Notes under the pieces: generated by a model | Database searches by the model: none | Seen by the model: the letters and a program-made list of their open reading frames with translations, nothing else | Told to the model about the DNA's origin: nothing | Shown here: piece by piece, positions 20,423-29,248 of the stretch | How positions within the stretch are numbered: the first letter of the stretch is position 1 | Layout of the letters: each line of letters starts with the position of its first letter | From: Eoetvoesiella caeni | Lineage (GTDB): Bacteria > Pseudomonadota > Gammaproteobacteria > Burkholderiales > Burkholderiaceae_B | Direction: 5' to 3' | Assembly: GCF_003315175.1 (NCBI RefSeq) | Contig: NZ_QNRQ01000001.1 | Coordinates: 124,001-188,000, forward strand | DNA: 64,000 nucleotides | Position numbers and translations under genes: made by a program

Positions 20423-20513
20423 GCCCCGGGAGGACCGGGGCAGGGGCAGACAAATAGCGGCAAGCCCCGCTTGAAAGCCGGGGCAGCCTGCGGCCAAGCC
20501 TTGATGGCTTGGC
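20423..20513 (-). promoter_or_regulatory. Three successive hairpins between rpsB and tsf
   Basis: Arms are GCCCCGG at 20423-20429 with 20435-20441, a GCCCCG/CGGGGC pair around 20464-20485, and GCCAAGCC at 20493-20500 with 20506-20513. None has a clear U-tract. They may stabilise rpsB mRNA or adjust tsf expression relative to rpsB. Confidence 0.55.
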
Positions 20514-20522
20514 GCAATACGC

Positions 20523-21275
20523 TTACTCGCCGCGCTCTTCGTCGACCTCGACGAATTCTTCGCCGCCTTCGGCGATTTCTTCGACCAGACCGTTCAGGTT
20601 CTGCTCACGGCCTTCCAGCACCGCGTCGGCCATGCCGCGTGCATACAACGCAATGGCCTTGGCCGAGTCGTCGTTGCCGGGAATGACGTAGTCAATACCG
20701 TCGGGCGAGTGGTTGGTATCGACCACGGCCACAATTGGGATACCCAGGGTGTTCGCTTCGGCAACGGCAATCTTGTGGTAGCCGACGTCGATGATGAACA
20801 AGGCGTCGGGCAAGGTGTTCATGTCCTTGATGCCGCCGATGGATTTGTTCAGCTTGGCCAGTTCGCGTTCGAACATGAGACCTTCTTTCTTGCTCATGGA
20901 TTCGGTCGCGCCTTCGGCTTGCTGGGCTTCCATTTCTTTCAGGCGCTTGACCGAGCTCTTGACCGTCTTGAAGTTGGTCATCATGCCGCCCAGCCAACGG
21001 CTGTCGACATAAGGCATGCCGCAACGGGCGGCTTCTTGTGCCACCAGTTCGCGCGCTGCACGCTTGGTGCCCACGAACAGAATGTTGCCGCCGCGAGCTG
21101 CAATCTGGCGCACGAACTTGGCCGCTTCCTGGTATTTGACGACAGTCTGTTCCAGGTTGACGATGTGAATCTTGTTACGCTGGCCGAAGATGTACTGGGA
21201 CATCTTGGGGTTCCAGTAACGGGTTTGGTGGCCAAAGTGCACACCGGCTTCCAGCATTTCACGCATTAAAGACAT
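20523..21275 (-). CDS. rpsB: 30S ribosomal protein S2
   Basis: Small-subunit ribosomal protein, 250 residues. It begins [20 protein letters not shown] and contains [20 protein letters not shown] and [17 protein letters not shown]. The acidic C-terminal tail ([19 protein letters not shown]) is common in betaproteobacteria. It is the first gene of the leftward supercluster and is divergent from map, the standard arrangement. Confidence 0.97.
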   Translation of the reverse strand: MSLMREMLEAGVHFGHQTRYWNPKMSQYIFGQRNKIHIVNLEQTVVKYQEAAKFVRQIAARGGNILFVGTKRAARELVAQEAARCGMPYVDSRWLGGMMTNFKTVKSSVKRLKEMEAQQAEGATESMSKKEGLMFERELAKLNKSIGGIKDMNTLPDALFIIDVGYHKIAVAEANTLGIPIVAVVDTNHSPDGIDYVIPGNDDSAKAIALYARGMADAVLEGREQNLNGLVEEIAEGGEEFVEVDEERGE

Positions 21276-21496
21276 ACTATTCTCCAAGGGTTGGTTCTTG
21301 TACCAGGCCTGTACCCAAAAACGCAAGGCACGCAGTAAGGCTTACAATGAAGACCAAACGCCGCTTGCGGATCCGGACACCCTATTGGTGGCTGGCACGC
21401 GATTTAAAACTAATGACGATCTAAAACTAATAATTTAGAACTGGCTTCCCCCAAATTACCCTGCCTTTATTCAAAAGTAGGAAATTTGGGAAAGCC

Positions 21497-21502
21497 TATA
21501 AT
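21497..21502 (+). promoter_or_regulatory. Candidate -10 element of map
   Basis: A perfect TATAAT lies 35 bases before the map start codon. No convincing -35 hexamer was found at 16-18 bases upstream. The 261-base map/rpsB gap otherwise shows only AT-rich DNA and a CCCAAATT/AATTTGGG inverted pair around 21450-21490. Confidence 0.5.
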
Positions 21503-21536
21503 TCTACTATCTTTACACCATACTATTCAAGTTGAC

Positions 21537-22343
21537 ATGAGCAACCTCGTTACCGACCCCACCGATCTGGATAAAATGCGCGCAGCCTGCCAGGCTGCGG
21601 CGCAAACGCTGGACTTCCTCGAACCGCACGTCAAGGCAGGCATCAGCACCGGCGAACTCGACCGGCTTTGCATGGATTTCATCACCAACGAACTCAAGGT
21701 CAAGTCGGCCACCGTAGGCTATGCGCCACCTGGCTACCCCCCCTTCCCAGGCTCGATCTGCACCTCGGTGAACCATGTAATCTGCCATGGCATACCAGGC
21801 GACAAAGTCCTCAAGAACGGCGACATCATGAATATCGATGTCACCGTCATCAAGGACGGCTGGTTCGGCGATACCAGCCGCATGTACTACATAGGCGAAC
21901 CCTCGATCCTGGCCAAGCGCCTTACCGAAACTACCTACGATTGCATGTGGATGGGCATCGAGCAGGTGCGCCCCGGCGCCACGCTGGGCGATATCGGCCA
22001 TGTCATACAAAAACACGCCGAAAGCCAGGGGTTCTCGGTGGTGCGCGAATACTGCGGCCATGGCGTAGGAAGGCAATTCCACCAAGATCCGCAGGTCTTG
22101 CATTACGGCAAGCCGGGCACCGGCGTCAAACTGCAGCCTGGCATGATCTTCACCATCGAACCCATGCTCAACGCCGGACGCAAGGAAATTCGCCAACTGG
22201 CCGACGGATGGACCGTCGTAACGCGCGACCACAGCCTGTCGGCGCAGTGGGAACACAGCATATTGGTTACCGACACCGGCTACGAGGTGCTGACGGTATC
22301 GCCCCGCATGCCGGCCCCTCCGGCTTTCGCCAAAGCCGCCTAA
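21537..22343 (+). CDS. map: Type I methionine aminopeptidase
   Basis: Removes the initiator methionine from nascent proteins. The 268-residue protein has the pita-bread fold motifs: ICTSVNHVICHGIPGDK, IMNIDVTVIKDGWFGDTSRM with the metal-binding Asp pair, EYCGHGVGRQFH with the metal His, and MIFTIEPML with a metal Glu. ATG 21537 gives the conserved start. It is followed 14 bases later by glnD. Confidence 0.96.
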   Translation: MSNLVTDPTDLDKMRAACQAAAQTLDFLEPHVKAGISTGELDRLCMDFITNELKVKSATVGYAPPGYPPFPGSICTSVNHVICHGIPGDKVLKNGDIMNIDVTVIKDGWFGDTSRMYYIGEPSILAKRLTETTYDCMWMGIEQVRPGATLGDIGHVIQKHAESQGFSVVREYCGHGVGRQFHQDPQVLHYGKPGTGVKLQPGMIFTIEPMLNAGRKEIRQLADGWTVVTRDHSLSAQWEHSILVTDTGYEVLTVSPRMPAPPAFAKAA

Positions 22344-22357
22344 GGCTTTATTTGGCC

Positions 22358-24946
22358 ATGAATTCCCCGGTTACCGCCATGACGGCCAAAGACCGGCTCA
22401 ATCTGCGCCGCCAAGAGGCTATCGAAAATTATCGCAAGCAGCCGCGCCCGGAGGCGCTGCTGGCGGCCCTGCGCCGCGTTACCGACCAGACCCTGCGCGA
22501 AATCATTCAGCACACCCCCTTGCCGCAGGGCGCCGCTATGGCGGCCGTGGGCGGCTACGGACGCGGCGAGCTGTATCCCTACTCGGACATCGACGTCCTT
22601 ATCCTGCTGCAACAGCCGCCCTCTGCGGCCGACACCGAAAAGCTGGAGGCACTGGTTGCGGCGTTATGGGACCTGGGCCTGGACCTGGGACACAGCGTAC
22701 GCACAATAGCCGATTGCCGGCACGAGGCGGCCAGCGACATAACGGTGGAAACCGCGCTGATGGAGGCCCGTTGGCTGGCGGGCAATAAACCCCTGCTGGA
22801 AACGCTGGTGCGCACGATGCACGAGCAGCAAGACGCACAAACGTTTTTCCAGGCCAAGCGCGCCGAAATGCAGCAGCGCCACGCACGCATGGGCGATACG
22901 CCGTATGCGTTGGAACCGAACTGCAAGGAATCGCCGGGCGGCCTGCGCGACCTGATGGTTCTGTTATGGGTCTGCCAGGCGGCGGGCATAGGCCAGAACT
23001 GGGGCGAGGTCGGCCAGACCCAATTGCTGACCGCCACGGAATATCGCGCCCTGAGGCGCGCCGAGCTGGCCTTCAAGCGCCTGCGTATCGAACTGCACCT
23101 GCTTAGCGGGCGGCGCGAAGACCGCCTGCTGTTCGACCTGCAGCCCGCGCTGGCCGCCATCTACGGCTTTGAAGCGGCCAAAACGCGCCGCCCCAGCGAA
23201 TTGCTGATGCAGCGCTATTACTGGGCCGCGCGGGTGGTAAGCCAACTTACCACCATCCTGATGCAAGCCGTCGAGGAAAAACTGTTCCCTCGCCCTGAAG
23301 ACGAGATCGAAGCCATAGACGACGACTTTCGCATCGTGCATGGCCGCCTGGACATTACCCGCGACGACGCCTTCGAACGCAAGCCTACCCTGCTGTTCCG
23401 CGCATTTCTTGTCATGCAGGAAAGGCCGGCACTCACCGGCATGTCAGCCCGCGTCATGCGCGCCATGTGGCACGCACGCAGGCTTATCGACCCGCAGTTT
23501 CGCCGCAATCCCGTCAATCGCTATTTATTCATGCAGATCCTGCAGCAGCCGCAAGGCATAGTCCATGCCCTCCGGCGCATGACCATGCTGAATATCCTGC
23601 CGCGCTACCTGCCCGAATTTCGCAAGATCGTGGGACAAATGCAGCATGACCTGTTCCATGCCTACACCGTGGACCAGCACATACTGCGCGTCATCCGCAA
23701 TTTGCGCCGCTTCACCATGCCCGAGCATGCGCAGGAATTTCCCCTGGCAAGCCAGCTTATCGCCGACATGGACAGGCACTGGATTCTTTATGTGGCGGCC
23801 CTGTATCACGACATAGCCAAAGGCCGCGGCGGCAATCATTCCGAACTGGGCGCGCGCGACGTGCGCCGCTTTTGCAAAAACCATAATATCGACGACGCCG
23901 ACACCGAGCTGGCCGAGTTTCTGGTGCGCCAGCACCTGACCCTGTCCCAGTACGCCCAAAAGCGCGACCTCAGCGACCCCGCCGTCATTCACGAATTCGC
24001 CCGCATCGTCCAGACCAAGCGGCGCCTGGCGGCGCTGTATTTGCTGACCGTGGCGGACATACGCGGCACCAGCCCCAAGGTCTGGAACTCCTGGAAGGGC
24101 AAGCTCCTTGAAGACCTGTACCGGTTGACACTGGGCGCACTGGGCGGAGAGCAGCCGGATACCGGCACCGTGCTGGCCCAGCGCAAAGAAGCCGCGGCCG
24201 CCGAAATACGCTTGCTGGGCCTGCGCGACGACAGCCGCGACGAGTTCTGGTCGGAACTGGACGTGGCTTACTTCCTGCGCCACGAGGCTTCTGAAATCGC
24301 CTGGCATACACGCCATTTGTATTACCGGGTGAACTCGCCCGACCCGGTCGTCAAGGCACGGGTCATCGGCCAAAACGAAGGTTTGCAAATCATGGTGTAC
24401 ACCCCGGATCGCGACGACCTCTTCGTGACCTTGTGCCGGTATTTCGGCCAGCGTGCGCTGGGGGTCCAGGACGCACGCATCCATACCACCCGGCACGGCT
24501 GGGCGCTGGACAGCTTTATTGTGCTTTTGCCTGCCCACGACAAAGACTACCGCTCGCAAGCCTCTCTGGTCGAACATGAACTATACGAGCGGCTGGCAAG
24601 CACCACACAGGCGCAAGCCCCGATATCGCCCTACACCATCTCCCGCCGCTCCTCGTCGCGCCGCTCAAGGGTTTTTCCGATCGTTCCCAATGTTCTGCTG
24701 CAGCCCGACGAAAGCGGTCGCTCATGGCGCCTGGCCGTCGCCGCTTCAGACCGGCCCGGCCTGCTGTATAGTTTGGCGCAGGTATTCGAGGCGCATGCGG
24801 TCAGCCTCAAGATGGCCAAGATCATGACCCTGGGCGATCGAGTCGAAGACGTTTTCATCGTCGAAGGCGCCGCGCTCGAAAACCCGCGCACTCAATTGCA
24901 ATTCGAGCGCGCCGTACTGGCCAAGCTGGATGAGACCGGTATTTAG
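22358..24946 (+). CDS. glnD: PII uridylyltransferase / uridylyl-removing enzyme
   Basis: Glutamine sensor that uridylylates PII when nitrogen is short and removes UMP when it is plentiful. The 862-residue protein has a nucleotidyltransferase motif GGYGRGELYPYSDIDVLIL (about 63-81), an HD hydrolase domain (YHDIAKGRGGNHSELG), and two C-terminal ACT domains (about 680-862, the second starting LAVAASDRPGLLYSLAQ). The start is ATG 22358 right after map; the longer frame is antiparallel to no gene but reads map out of frame. Length is normal. Confidence 0.96.
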   Translation: MNSPVTAMTAKDRLNLRRQEAIENYRKQPRPEALLAALRRVTDQTLREIIQHTPLPQGAAMAAVGGYGRGELYPYSDIDVLILLQQPPSAADTEKLEALVAALWDLGLDLGHSVRTIADCRHEAASDITVETALMEARWLAGNKPLLETLVRTMHEQQDAQTFFQAKRAEMQQRHARMGDTPYALEPNCKESPGGLRDLMVLLWVCQAAGIGQNWGEVGQTQLLTATEYRALRRAELAFKRLRIELHLLSGRREDRLLFDLQPALAAIYGFEAAKTRRPSELLMQRYYWAARVVSQLTTILMQAVEEKLFPRPEDEIEAIDDDFRIVHGRLDITRDDAFERKPTLLFRAFLVMQERPALTGMSARVMRAMWHARRLIDPQFRRNPVNRYLFMQILQQPQGIVHALRRMTMLNILPRYLPEFRKIVGQMQHDLFHAYTVDQHILRVIRNLRRFTMPEHAQEFPLASQLIADMDRHWILYVAALYHDIAKGRGGNHSELGARDVRRFCKNHNIDDADTELAEFLVRQHLTLSQYAQKRDLSDPAVIHEFARIVQTKRRLAALYLLTVADIRGTSPKVWNSWKGKLLEDLYRLTLGALGGEQPDTGTVLAQRKEAAAAEIRLLGLRDDSRDEFWSELDVAYFLRHEASEIAWHTRHLYYRVNSPDPVVKARVIGQNEGLQIMVYTPDRDDLFVTLCRYFGQRALGVQDARIHTTRHGWALDSFIVLLPAHDKDYRSQASLVEHELYERLASTTQAQAPISPYTISRRSSSRRSRVFPIVPNVLLQPDESGRSWRLAVAASDRPGLLYSLAQVFEAHAVSLKMAKIMTLGDRVEDVFIVEGAALENPRTQLQFERAVLAKLDETGI

Positions 24947-25020
24947 CCGCCGAGTATCGATGCGCGACCTTTAACCTGCGGCATCCAAACGCTTTTTAGA
25001 AACTTTCTTTGAAAGACATC

Positions 25021-25500
25021 ATGACTCTTACCGCCACCCGCATTCTGAACCTGATTGCCCTGCTGTGCGTCGCCGCTGTGGCGGTTGCACTGATATCCCA
25101 GCATGTGTTCGACCTGCGACCCTGCGCCTGGTGTGTGCTGCAACGCCTTATTTACCTGACTATTGCCGTTGTTAGCTGGCTTGGCGTGCTGCTGGCCAGA
25201 TTGCCCGGCATACGCCGCCTGGCCGCCTTGGTAGCCACCTGCCTGAGCGTAAGCGGGTTTATCGCTGCCTGGTACCAGTACACAGTGGCAGCCAAGTTGT
25301 TTTCCTGCGACTTGACCTTTGCCGACCGCTTTATCGTCAAATCGGGGCTGGATGCACATGTGCCATGGCTATTCGGCATTTTCGCCAGTTGCATGGATGC
25401 CAGGGTAAACCTGCTGGGCGTGGAATACGCCATCTGGAGCCTCGCGCTGTTCGGACTGCTGGCGCTGTTAGGTCTGGCTGCGCTTCTGCGGCGGGCATAA
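25021..25500 (+). CDS. dsbB: Disulfide bond formation protein DsbB
   Basis: Inner-membrane quinone-dependent enzyme that reoxidises DsbA. The 159-residue protein has four hydrophobic helices, the quinone-proximal pair Cys35/Cys38 in PCAWCVLQRL and the periplasmic pair Cys96 and Cys124. The start is ATG 25021 with GAAAG upstream; an in-frame TTG at 25009 is less likely. It stands alone, 74 bases after glnD. Confidence 0.93.
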   Translation: MTLTATRILNLIALLCVAAVAVALISQHVFDLRPCAWCVLQRLIYLTIAVVSWLGVLLARLPGIRRLAALVATCLSVSGFIAAWYQYTVAAKLFSCDLTFADRFIVKSGLDAHVPWLFGIFASCMDARVNLLGVEYAIWSLALFGLLALLGLAALLRRA

Positions 25501-25730
25501 AGGCCGGGGCTGCCTGACAATGCCCGAGGGCTTCACGGCCTCTCCTATAGAGCAGCCTGCTTCAAACAATAATTTTCTTCTGCGTTTTGCCTGGCATGGC
25601 AAAGCTTGCGCATGGGCGAGCTTTCTGCACCGCCGAATGTTTCCGTTTTATTAAGAAATTATTAAACCCTGCTAAAACGGCCTGTTAAACACCAATTAAT
25701 GCCCTGTATCTGTAACGACAAGGCCATTCA

Positions 25731-25766
25731 TGTTGTTTTTATACGCATGTTGTGTTGTTTTTATGC
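25731..25766 (+). repeat. Two 14-bp direct repeats, 22-bp period
   Basis: TGTTGTTTTTATAC at 25731-25744 and TGTTGTTTTTATGC at 25753-25766 differ by one base. Their 22-bp spacing places them on the same DNA face, as for a regulator binding as tandem dimers (OmpR-like sites are a precedent). They lie about 310 bases before the porin start. Confidence 0.6.
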
Positions 25767-25987
25767 CGCATTAGCTGCCAAAACGGGATAACCCTTATCG
25801 TGCCCTATAACTGCCATATATAAAATCATTTCTAACAAAGATCAGGCAGTTACACGAAGAATACTTAGTAGCCACCAGTAACTGATCGGGGACAAATCAA
25901 CACTGTTTTGCTGTCATTTTCACTTTAGCAGTTGGGCATTGTTGTAAATTGAAGCATCTGTATACATTTGGTAAGACTTTTGTAATA

Positions 25988-26017
25988 ATGGCAGCGCTTG
26001 CACTCAAGTGCTGCCAT
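25988..26017 (+). promoter_or_regulatory. Strong hairpin in porin 5' leader
   Basis: Thirteen consecutive pairs (ATGGCAGCGCTTG with CAAGTGCTGCCAT, one G-U) close a four-base loop CACT. It ends 55 bases before the porin ATG and is not followed by a T-run. It could stabilise the leader RNA, take part in post-transcriptional control, or act as a DNA palindrome for a regulator. Confidence 0.65.
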
Positions 26018-26072
26018 CTAGCAAAACCAATATAAAACAGATTTATTTTCATCAACGTTGGAGAAGAAACCA

Positions 26073-27296
26073 ATGAAGTTAAAAGCACTAACCATCGGGT
26101 TGGCCCTGTCCTTCCCCCTGCTGGCCTCCGCCCAAAGCGACACCAGCGTTACCCTGTACGGCGTTATCGATACAGCCATTGAATATGTCAGCGGTGTTGC
26201 CTCGCCAGATCGTAGCCCAGGCGCAGCGCCAGGCTCCTATGTCAAACATAGCTCCACGCACTTCACTAACCTGACCTCCTACTGGACTTCGTACTGGGGT
26301 CTGCGCGGCACTGAAAAAATCAGCGACAACCTCAGCGCCGTCTTCACCCTGGAATCGGGCTTCAACCCCGGTACCGGCACTTCGCTGCAAGGCGACCGCC
26401 TGTTCGGTCGTCAATCCTATGTCGGCCTGACCGGCGACTGGGGCCAAGTGGCTTTCGGCCGTCAGTACAACATGCTGATGCGCGCTTCGCTGGCCGCCGA
26501 CTTCCTTGGCCCCAACGCCTACGGCCTGAGTACTCTTGACAGCTATATCCCCAACACCCGTATGGATAATTCCATTACGTACATGGGCAATTTCTCGGGC
26601 ATAAAGCTTGGTCTGGCTTATTCTCGTGGCCGTGACACTGTTAATACCGTCCCTCAGACTCCAGCTTCCACTAATTGCGGTGTCGATTACACAAACCAAA
26701 CCGGTTGTAGCGCATATTCCGCCATGCTCGGCTACGATAGCTCCAACTGGGGCGTAGCAGCGGCATATGACGTCATCACCGGTACTGGCAACCGCGTAGG
26801 CACTCTACCAGTCGGTAATTACTACGACTTGGCTGACGGCCAAAAAGACCGCCGCATCATGGCTAACGGTTACTTCAAAGTCACTCCTGACCTGAAATTC
26901 AGCGTGATCTATTTGAACCGCAAAACCGATGCACAACAAGGCATCATCAGCGGCTCCAACCAAGGCACCAACACGGGTTCCGGCTCGCTCGGTGATCGTA
27001 GCGACCTCTGGTCGATCAACGCCGCTTACAACGTTACACCGGCTGTGACTCTGGACGGTAGCGTGAACTACATCAAGTTCAACAATGCAGTCAACACCTC
27101 CAGCGCCTGGTACTACGTTGCTCGCGCCAAGTACTCGCTGTCCAAGCGCACTTCGGTGTACGCTTCGGCCGCTTACATCAAGAACAAGGGTGACAGCGCC
27201 ATCTCCGCAGCTGGTGGTACCGCTGGCCGTGGCTTTGGTGTAGAACCCGGCAAAGGCCAAACCGCTGTCATGGCTGGCCTGCGTCACAGCTTCTAA
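26073..27296 (+). CDS. General trimeric porin (Porin_4 / OmpC-like)
   Basis: Outer-membrane diffusion channel, 407 residues. It has a signal peptide (MKLKALTIGLALSFPLLASA, cut before QSDTSV), the betaproteobacterial porin start SVTLYGVIDTAIEYVS, FTLESGFNPGTG, LFGRQSYVGL, WGQVAFGRQYN and a C-terminal Phe (GLRHSF). GGAGAAG precedes ATG 26073. Codon use differs from its neighbours towards highly expressed genes. It is next to an aromatic catabolic cluster but its general sequence does not show substrate specificity. Confidence 0.93.
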   Translation: MKLKALTIGLALSFPLLASAQSDTSVTLYGVIDTAIEYVSGVASPDRSPGAAPGSYVKHSSTHFTNLTSYWTSYWGLRGTEKISDNLSAVFTLESGFNPGTGTSLQGDRLFGRQSYVGLTGDWGQVAFGRQYNMLMRASLAADFLGPNAYGLSTLDSYIPNTRMDNSITYMGNFSGIKLGLAYSRGRDTVNTVPQTPASTNCGVDYTNQTGCSAYSAMLGYDSSNWGVAAAYDVITGTGNRVGTLPVGNYYDLADGQKDRRIMANGYFKVTPDLKFSVIYLNRKTDAQQGIISGSNQGTNTGSGSLGDRSDLWSINAAYNVTPAVTLDGSVNYIKFNNAVNTSSAWYYVARAKYSLSKRTSVYASAAYIKNKGDSAISAAGGTAGRGFGVEPGKGQTAVMAGLRHSF

Positions 27297-27318
27297 GCTA
27301 AGTTAGTAATGCTGTAAA

Positions 27319-27359
27319 CCGAAGCGGGACTCATGCCATAAACATGGCTCCCGTTTCGG
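27319..27359 (+). terminator. Hairpin after porin
   Basis: Imperfect 17-base arms (CCGAAGCGGGACTCATG with CATGGCTCCCGTTTCGG) end about 60 bases after the porin stop. No T-run follows directly, so this may protect the mRNA 3' end, with the next hairpin ending transcription. Confidence 0.6.
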
Positions 27360-27410
27360 GTAAAAGCAGGTAACACCGTAGTATTCGTTCTTTTCCGTAG
27401 ATTTGAGTTT

Positions 27411-27450
27411 ATCGGGTTGGCCTTTGCGCTTAACCCGATTTTTTTATTTT
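27411..27450 (+). terminator. Rho-independent terminator of porin
   Basis: A perfect 8-bp stem ATCGGGTT/AACCCGAT is followed by TTTTTTATTTT. Orientation fits the end of the porin transcript. Confidence 0.85.
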
Positions 27451-27480
27451 CGGTTGTCGAAAACAAAAGACGACACAAGC

Positions 27481-27783
27481 TCAGGAAGCTGGAATCGTAT
27501 AGCCAGCTTCTCGTTGGCTACGGACAGCCAGAACGAAAATAGTATCGATTTCGGCTATATAGCGATACAACGCCATATAACCATGTGATCCACGCCCTAT
27601 TACCAGCTCTCGCTTATCATTATTTACTGGGCGGCCGATCAAAGGATTATGCTCGAGCACATTAAGCGCTTCAATGATTTCTTGAATGCGGTGCATCGAA
27701 TTTTCGACTTGATACTGAGCCAGGTGTTCAAGTATGCGGTCAAAATCGTCGCCCACTTCATCAGCCAGCTCAATACGCGACAT
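27481..27783 (-). CDS. RelE/ParE-family toxin
   Basis: Small basic protein of 100 residues from the RelE/ParE fold. It shows the typical N-terminal helical hairpin (EVGDDFDRILEHLAQYQ), NPLIGRPV, and a C-terminal strand pair (YMALYRYIAEIDTIFVLAVR with the conserved Arg). Toxins of this group block DNA gyrase (ParE) or cleave mRNA (RelE); which one cannot be told here. It starts 2 bases after the antitoxin stop. Base composition is more AT-rich than the flanks, in line with mobile acquisition. Confidence 0.85.
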   Translation of the reverse strand: MSRIELADEVGDDFDRILEHLAQYQVENSMHRIQEIIEALNVLEHNPLIGRPVNNDKRELVIGRGSHGYMALYRYIAEIDTIFVLAVRSQREAGYTIPAS

Positions 27784-27785
27784 TT

Positions 27786-28070
27786 TCAGCGTGCCAGCTT
27801 GCGAGCAACTGGACGCTTCACCTTCTTGCCAGCAAGACGATCTTGCAAGTAGCCACGCATTTCCTCCCAGGGAATACTCTTTCCTGAAGCAACAATACGA
27901 GCGTAGCGCTCCTCGGCAACTGTATCGAACCGAGATTGCGCCTCGTCATGTTCGGCTTTCTCCACAATGGCCTCGATGATAAAGCCATGGGCTGTGGTGC
28001 CTGAACGTTCCGCCGCCACGACAACGCGAGCTTTCAGCTCTTCGGACAAACGTATAGTTGTCGTAGCCAT
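27786..28070 (-). CDS. Ribbon-helix-helix (CopG-type) antitoxin
   Basis: Partner of the downstream toxin, 94 residues. The N-terminal ribbon-helix-helix ATTTIRLSEELKARVVVAAE (2-21) would bind the operator. The remainder (AQSRFDTVAEERYARIVASG) is helical and charged and would wrap the toxin. ATG 28070 is preceded by GGAGATGAG. A perfect palindrome 35 bases upstream fits autorepression. Confidence 0.85.
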   Translation of the reverse strand: MATTTIRLSEELKARVVVAAERSGTTAHGFIIEAIVEKAEHDEAQSRFDTVAEERYARIVASGKSIPWEEMRGYLQDRLAGKKVKRPVARKLAR

Positions 28071-28104
28071 AATCTCATCTCCAACGCTAAAACATATACC
28101 TAAT

Positions 28105-28122
28105 GTAGCACATAAGTGCTAC
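28105..28122 (-). promoter_or_regulatory. Palindromic operator of the toxin-antitoxin pair
   Basis: GTAGCAC-ttat-GTGCTAC, with perfect 7-bp arms and a 4-bp spacer, lies 35 bases upstream of the antitoxin start inside the likely promoter. RHH antitoxins usually repress their operon from such sites. Confidence 0.75.
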
Positions 28123-28278
28123 TGATTCCTCAGACCAAGAGATACCCACTATAAGTGGCGAACCACACATCGGAAAGATCCAGCGAATACAAACGACAAT
28201 GGGGGAAAGCACGCACTTTTATAGCGCGGCTACCCCCCACTGGAACATAGCGCCGAAGCGCTTTGCTGCCGGATGGCT

Positions 28279-29238
28279 TTACTTCTTGTCGGTCAGGAAC
28301 TTGCCCTCGGGCGCGGCTATGTCCTTCTGGCGGCGAGTGTTGCCGTCCAGCCCGCCGTCGACCGCCCATTCGGCAAAGCGCGTAGGCGCGGGCTCGAACT
28401 CGCGCGCGACCCAGTCTTTGTCGAGCTGGTCTTCGTCGGCGTAGTATTCGATCAGGCCCCCGGCCGGGTTCTGAAAATACCAGAAATAAGCCGAGGAAAT
28501 GGGATGACGACCGGGGCCGAGCTGGGTTTTCCAGCCGCAGCGGTCGATCTGCAATCCGCCGCCGAATACTTCGTGTATGTCGCGTACGGCAAAAGCCACG
28601 TGGTTCAAACCCACCTTGGCGTCCGGCGTTTGCAGCAGGAACAGGTCGTGATGGCCGCCATCGGCATCGCAGCGCAGGAATACGCCTCGGCCGGGATAGC
28701 GGTCGGAAGGCACGAAGCCGAAATTGTCGACATAGAATTTTTCGGTCTGCTCTACGCTCTTTACGAAAAACACCACGTGGCCGACTTCGATCGGGCGCGC
28801 ACGTTCGTAAATGGGGCTGCGCGCATTGCGGCGCGGCTTGTCGGCCCAGGTATTCATCTGGCCGCACTCCAGGTCCAGTTCGCGCTTGCGCGTTACCTGG
28901 AAGCGCACGGATAGCCCGATGGGATCCACGCAGGAAAGGCTGCCGTCGGCGTAGTTGTATCCCGGCAGCTTTTTCGAGCTTTGCGCCAGGCGATCAAGCA
29001 CTTGCTGGCTGGATACGCCCCACACTACTTCGCGCAGGGTCGGTCCTTTTTCGATGGGAGGCGGCAGATTCGGCGCGTCGGTCTTGACCACATTGACCAG
29101 GCAGCCGTTGAGCGTGGAAAAACCCAGCTTGGCCGAAGTCTCGGAAACGAGCTCCAGGCCCCAATCGAGGAAGAATTTCTTGCACTGTTCGAAATCGTCC
29201 GCACCGTAGGTGATTTCGTCGATACCCATTATGTCCAT
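28279..29238 (-). CDS. Two-domain extradiol ring-cleavage dioxygenase (VOC family)
   Basis: Likely cleaves a catechol-type ring next to one hydroxyl. The 319-residue protein has two vicinal-oxygen-chelate domains. The C-terminal one keeps the Fe(II) triad in BphC-like spacing: His154 (EVGHVVFF), His213 (GLNHVAFAV) and Glu264 (GLIEYYAD). His196/197, His245 and Tyr254 match further active-site positions of BphC. AAGGAG precedes ATG 29238. It is the last gene of a 12-gene operon, 10 bases after the aldehyde dehydrogenase. The substrate is unknown; a ring cleavage role is inferred from residues. Confidence 0.85.
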   Translation of the reverse strand: MDIMGIDEITYGADDFEQCKKFFLDWGLELVSETSAKLGFSTLNGCLVNVVKTDAPNLPPPIEKGPTLREVVWGVSSQQVLDRLAQSSKKLPGYNYADGSLSCVDPIGLSVRFQVTRKRELDLECGQMNTWADKPRRNARSPIYERARPIEVGHVVFFVKSVEQTEKFYVDNFGFVPSDRYPGRGVFLRCDADGGHHDLFLLQTPDAKVGLNHVAFAVRDIHEVFGGGLQIDRCGWKTQLGPGRHPISSAYFWYFQNPAGGLIEYYADEDQLDKDWVAREFEPAPTRFAEWAVDGGLDGNTRRQKDIAAPEGKFLTDKK

Positions 29239-29248
29239 AGCTGACTCC

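Larger units (their letters stand above)
25501..26072. other. 572-base AT-rich leader upstream of the porin
   Basis: No open frame looks coding. The base composition is clearly more AT-rich than the neighbours. It holds direct repeats, an inverted repeat pair (CAGTTAC 25847-25853 with GTAACTG 25878-25884, each next to GATC) and a strong hairpin close to the porin start. These suggest complex control of porin transcription and leader RNA. Confidence 0.7.

Noticed and set aside
28250-28263. Small AGCGC/GCGCT hairpin after the extradiol dioxygenase gene as operon terminator
   Set aside because: Only five base pairs and no T-run on the minus strand, so it is not supported.
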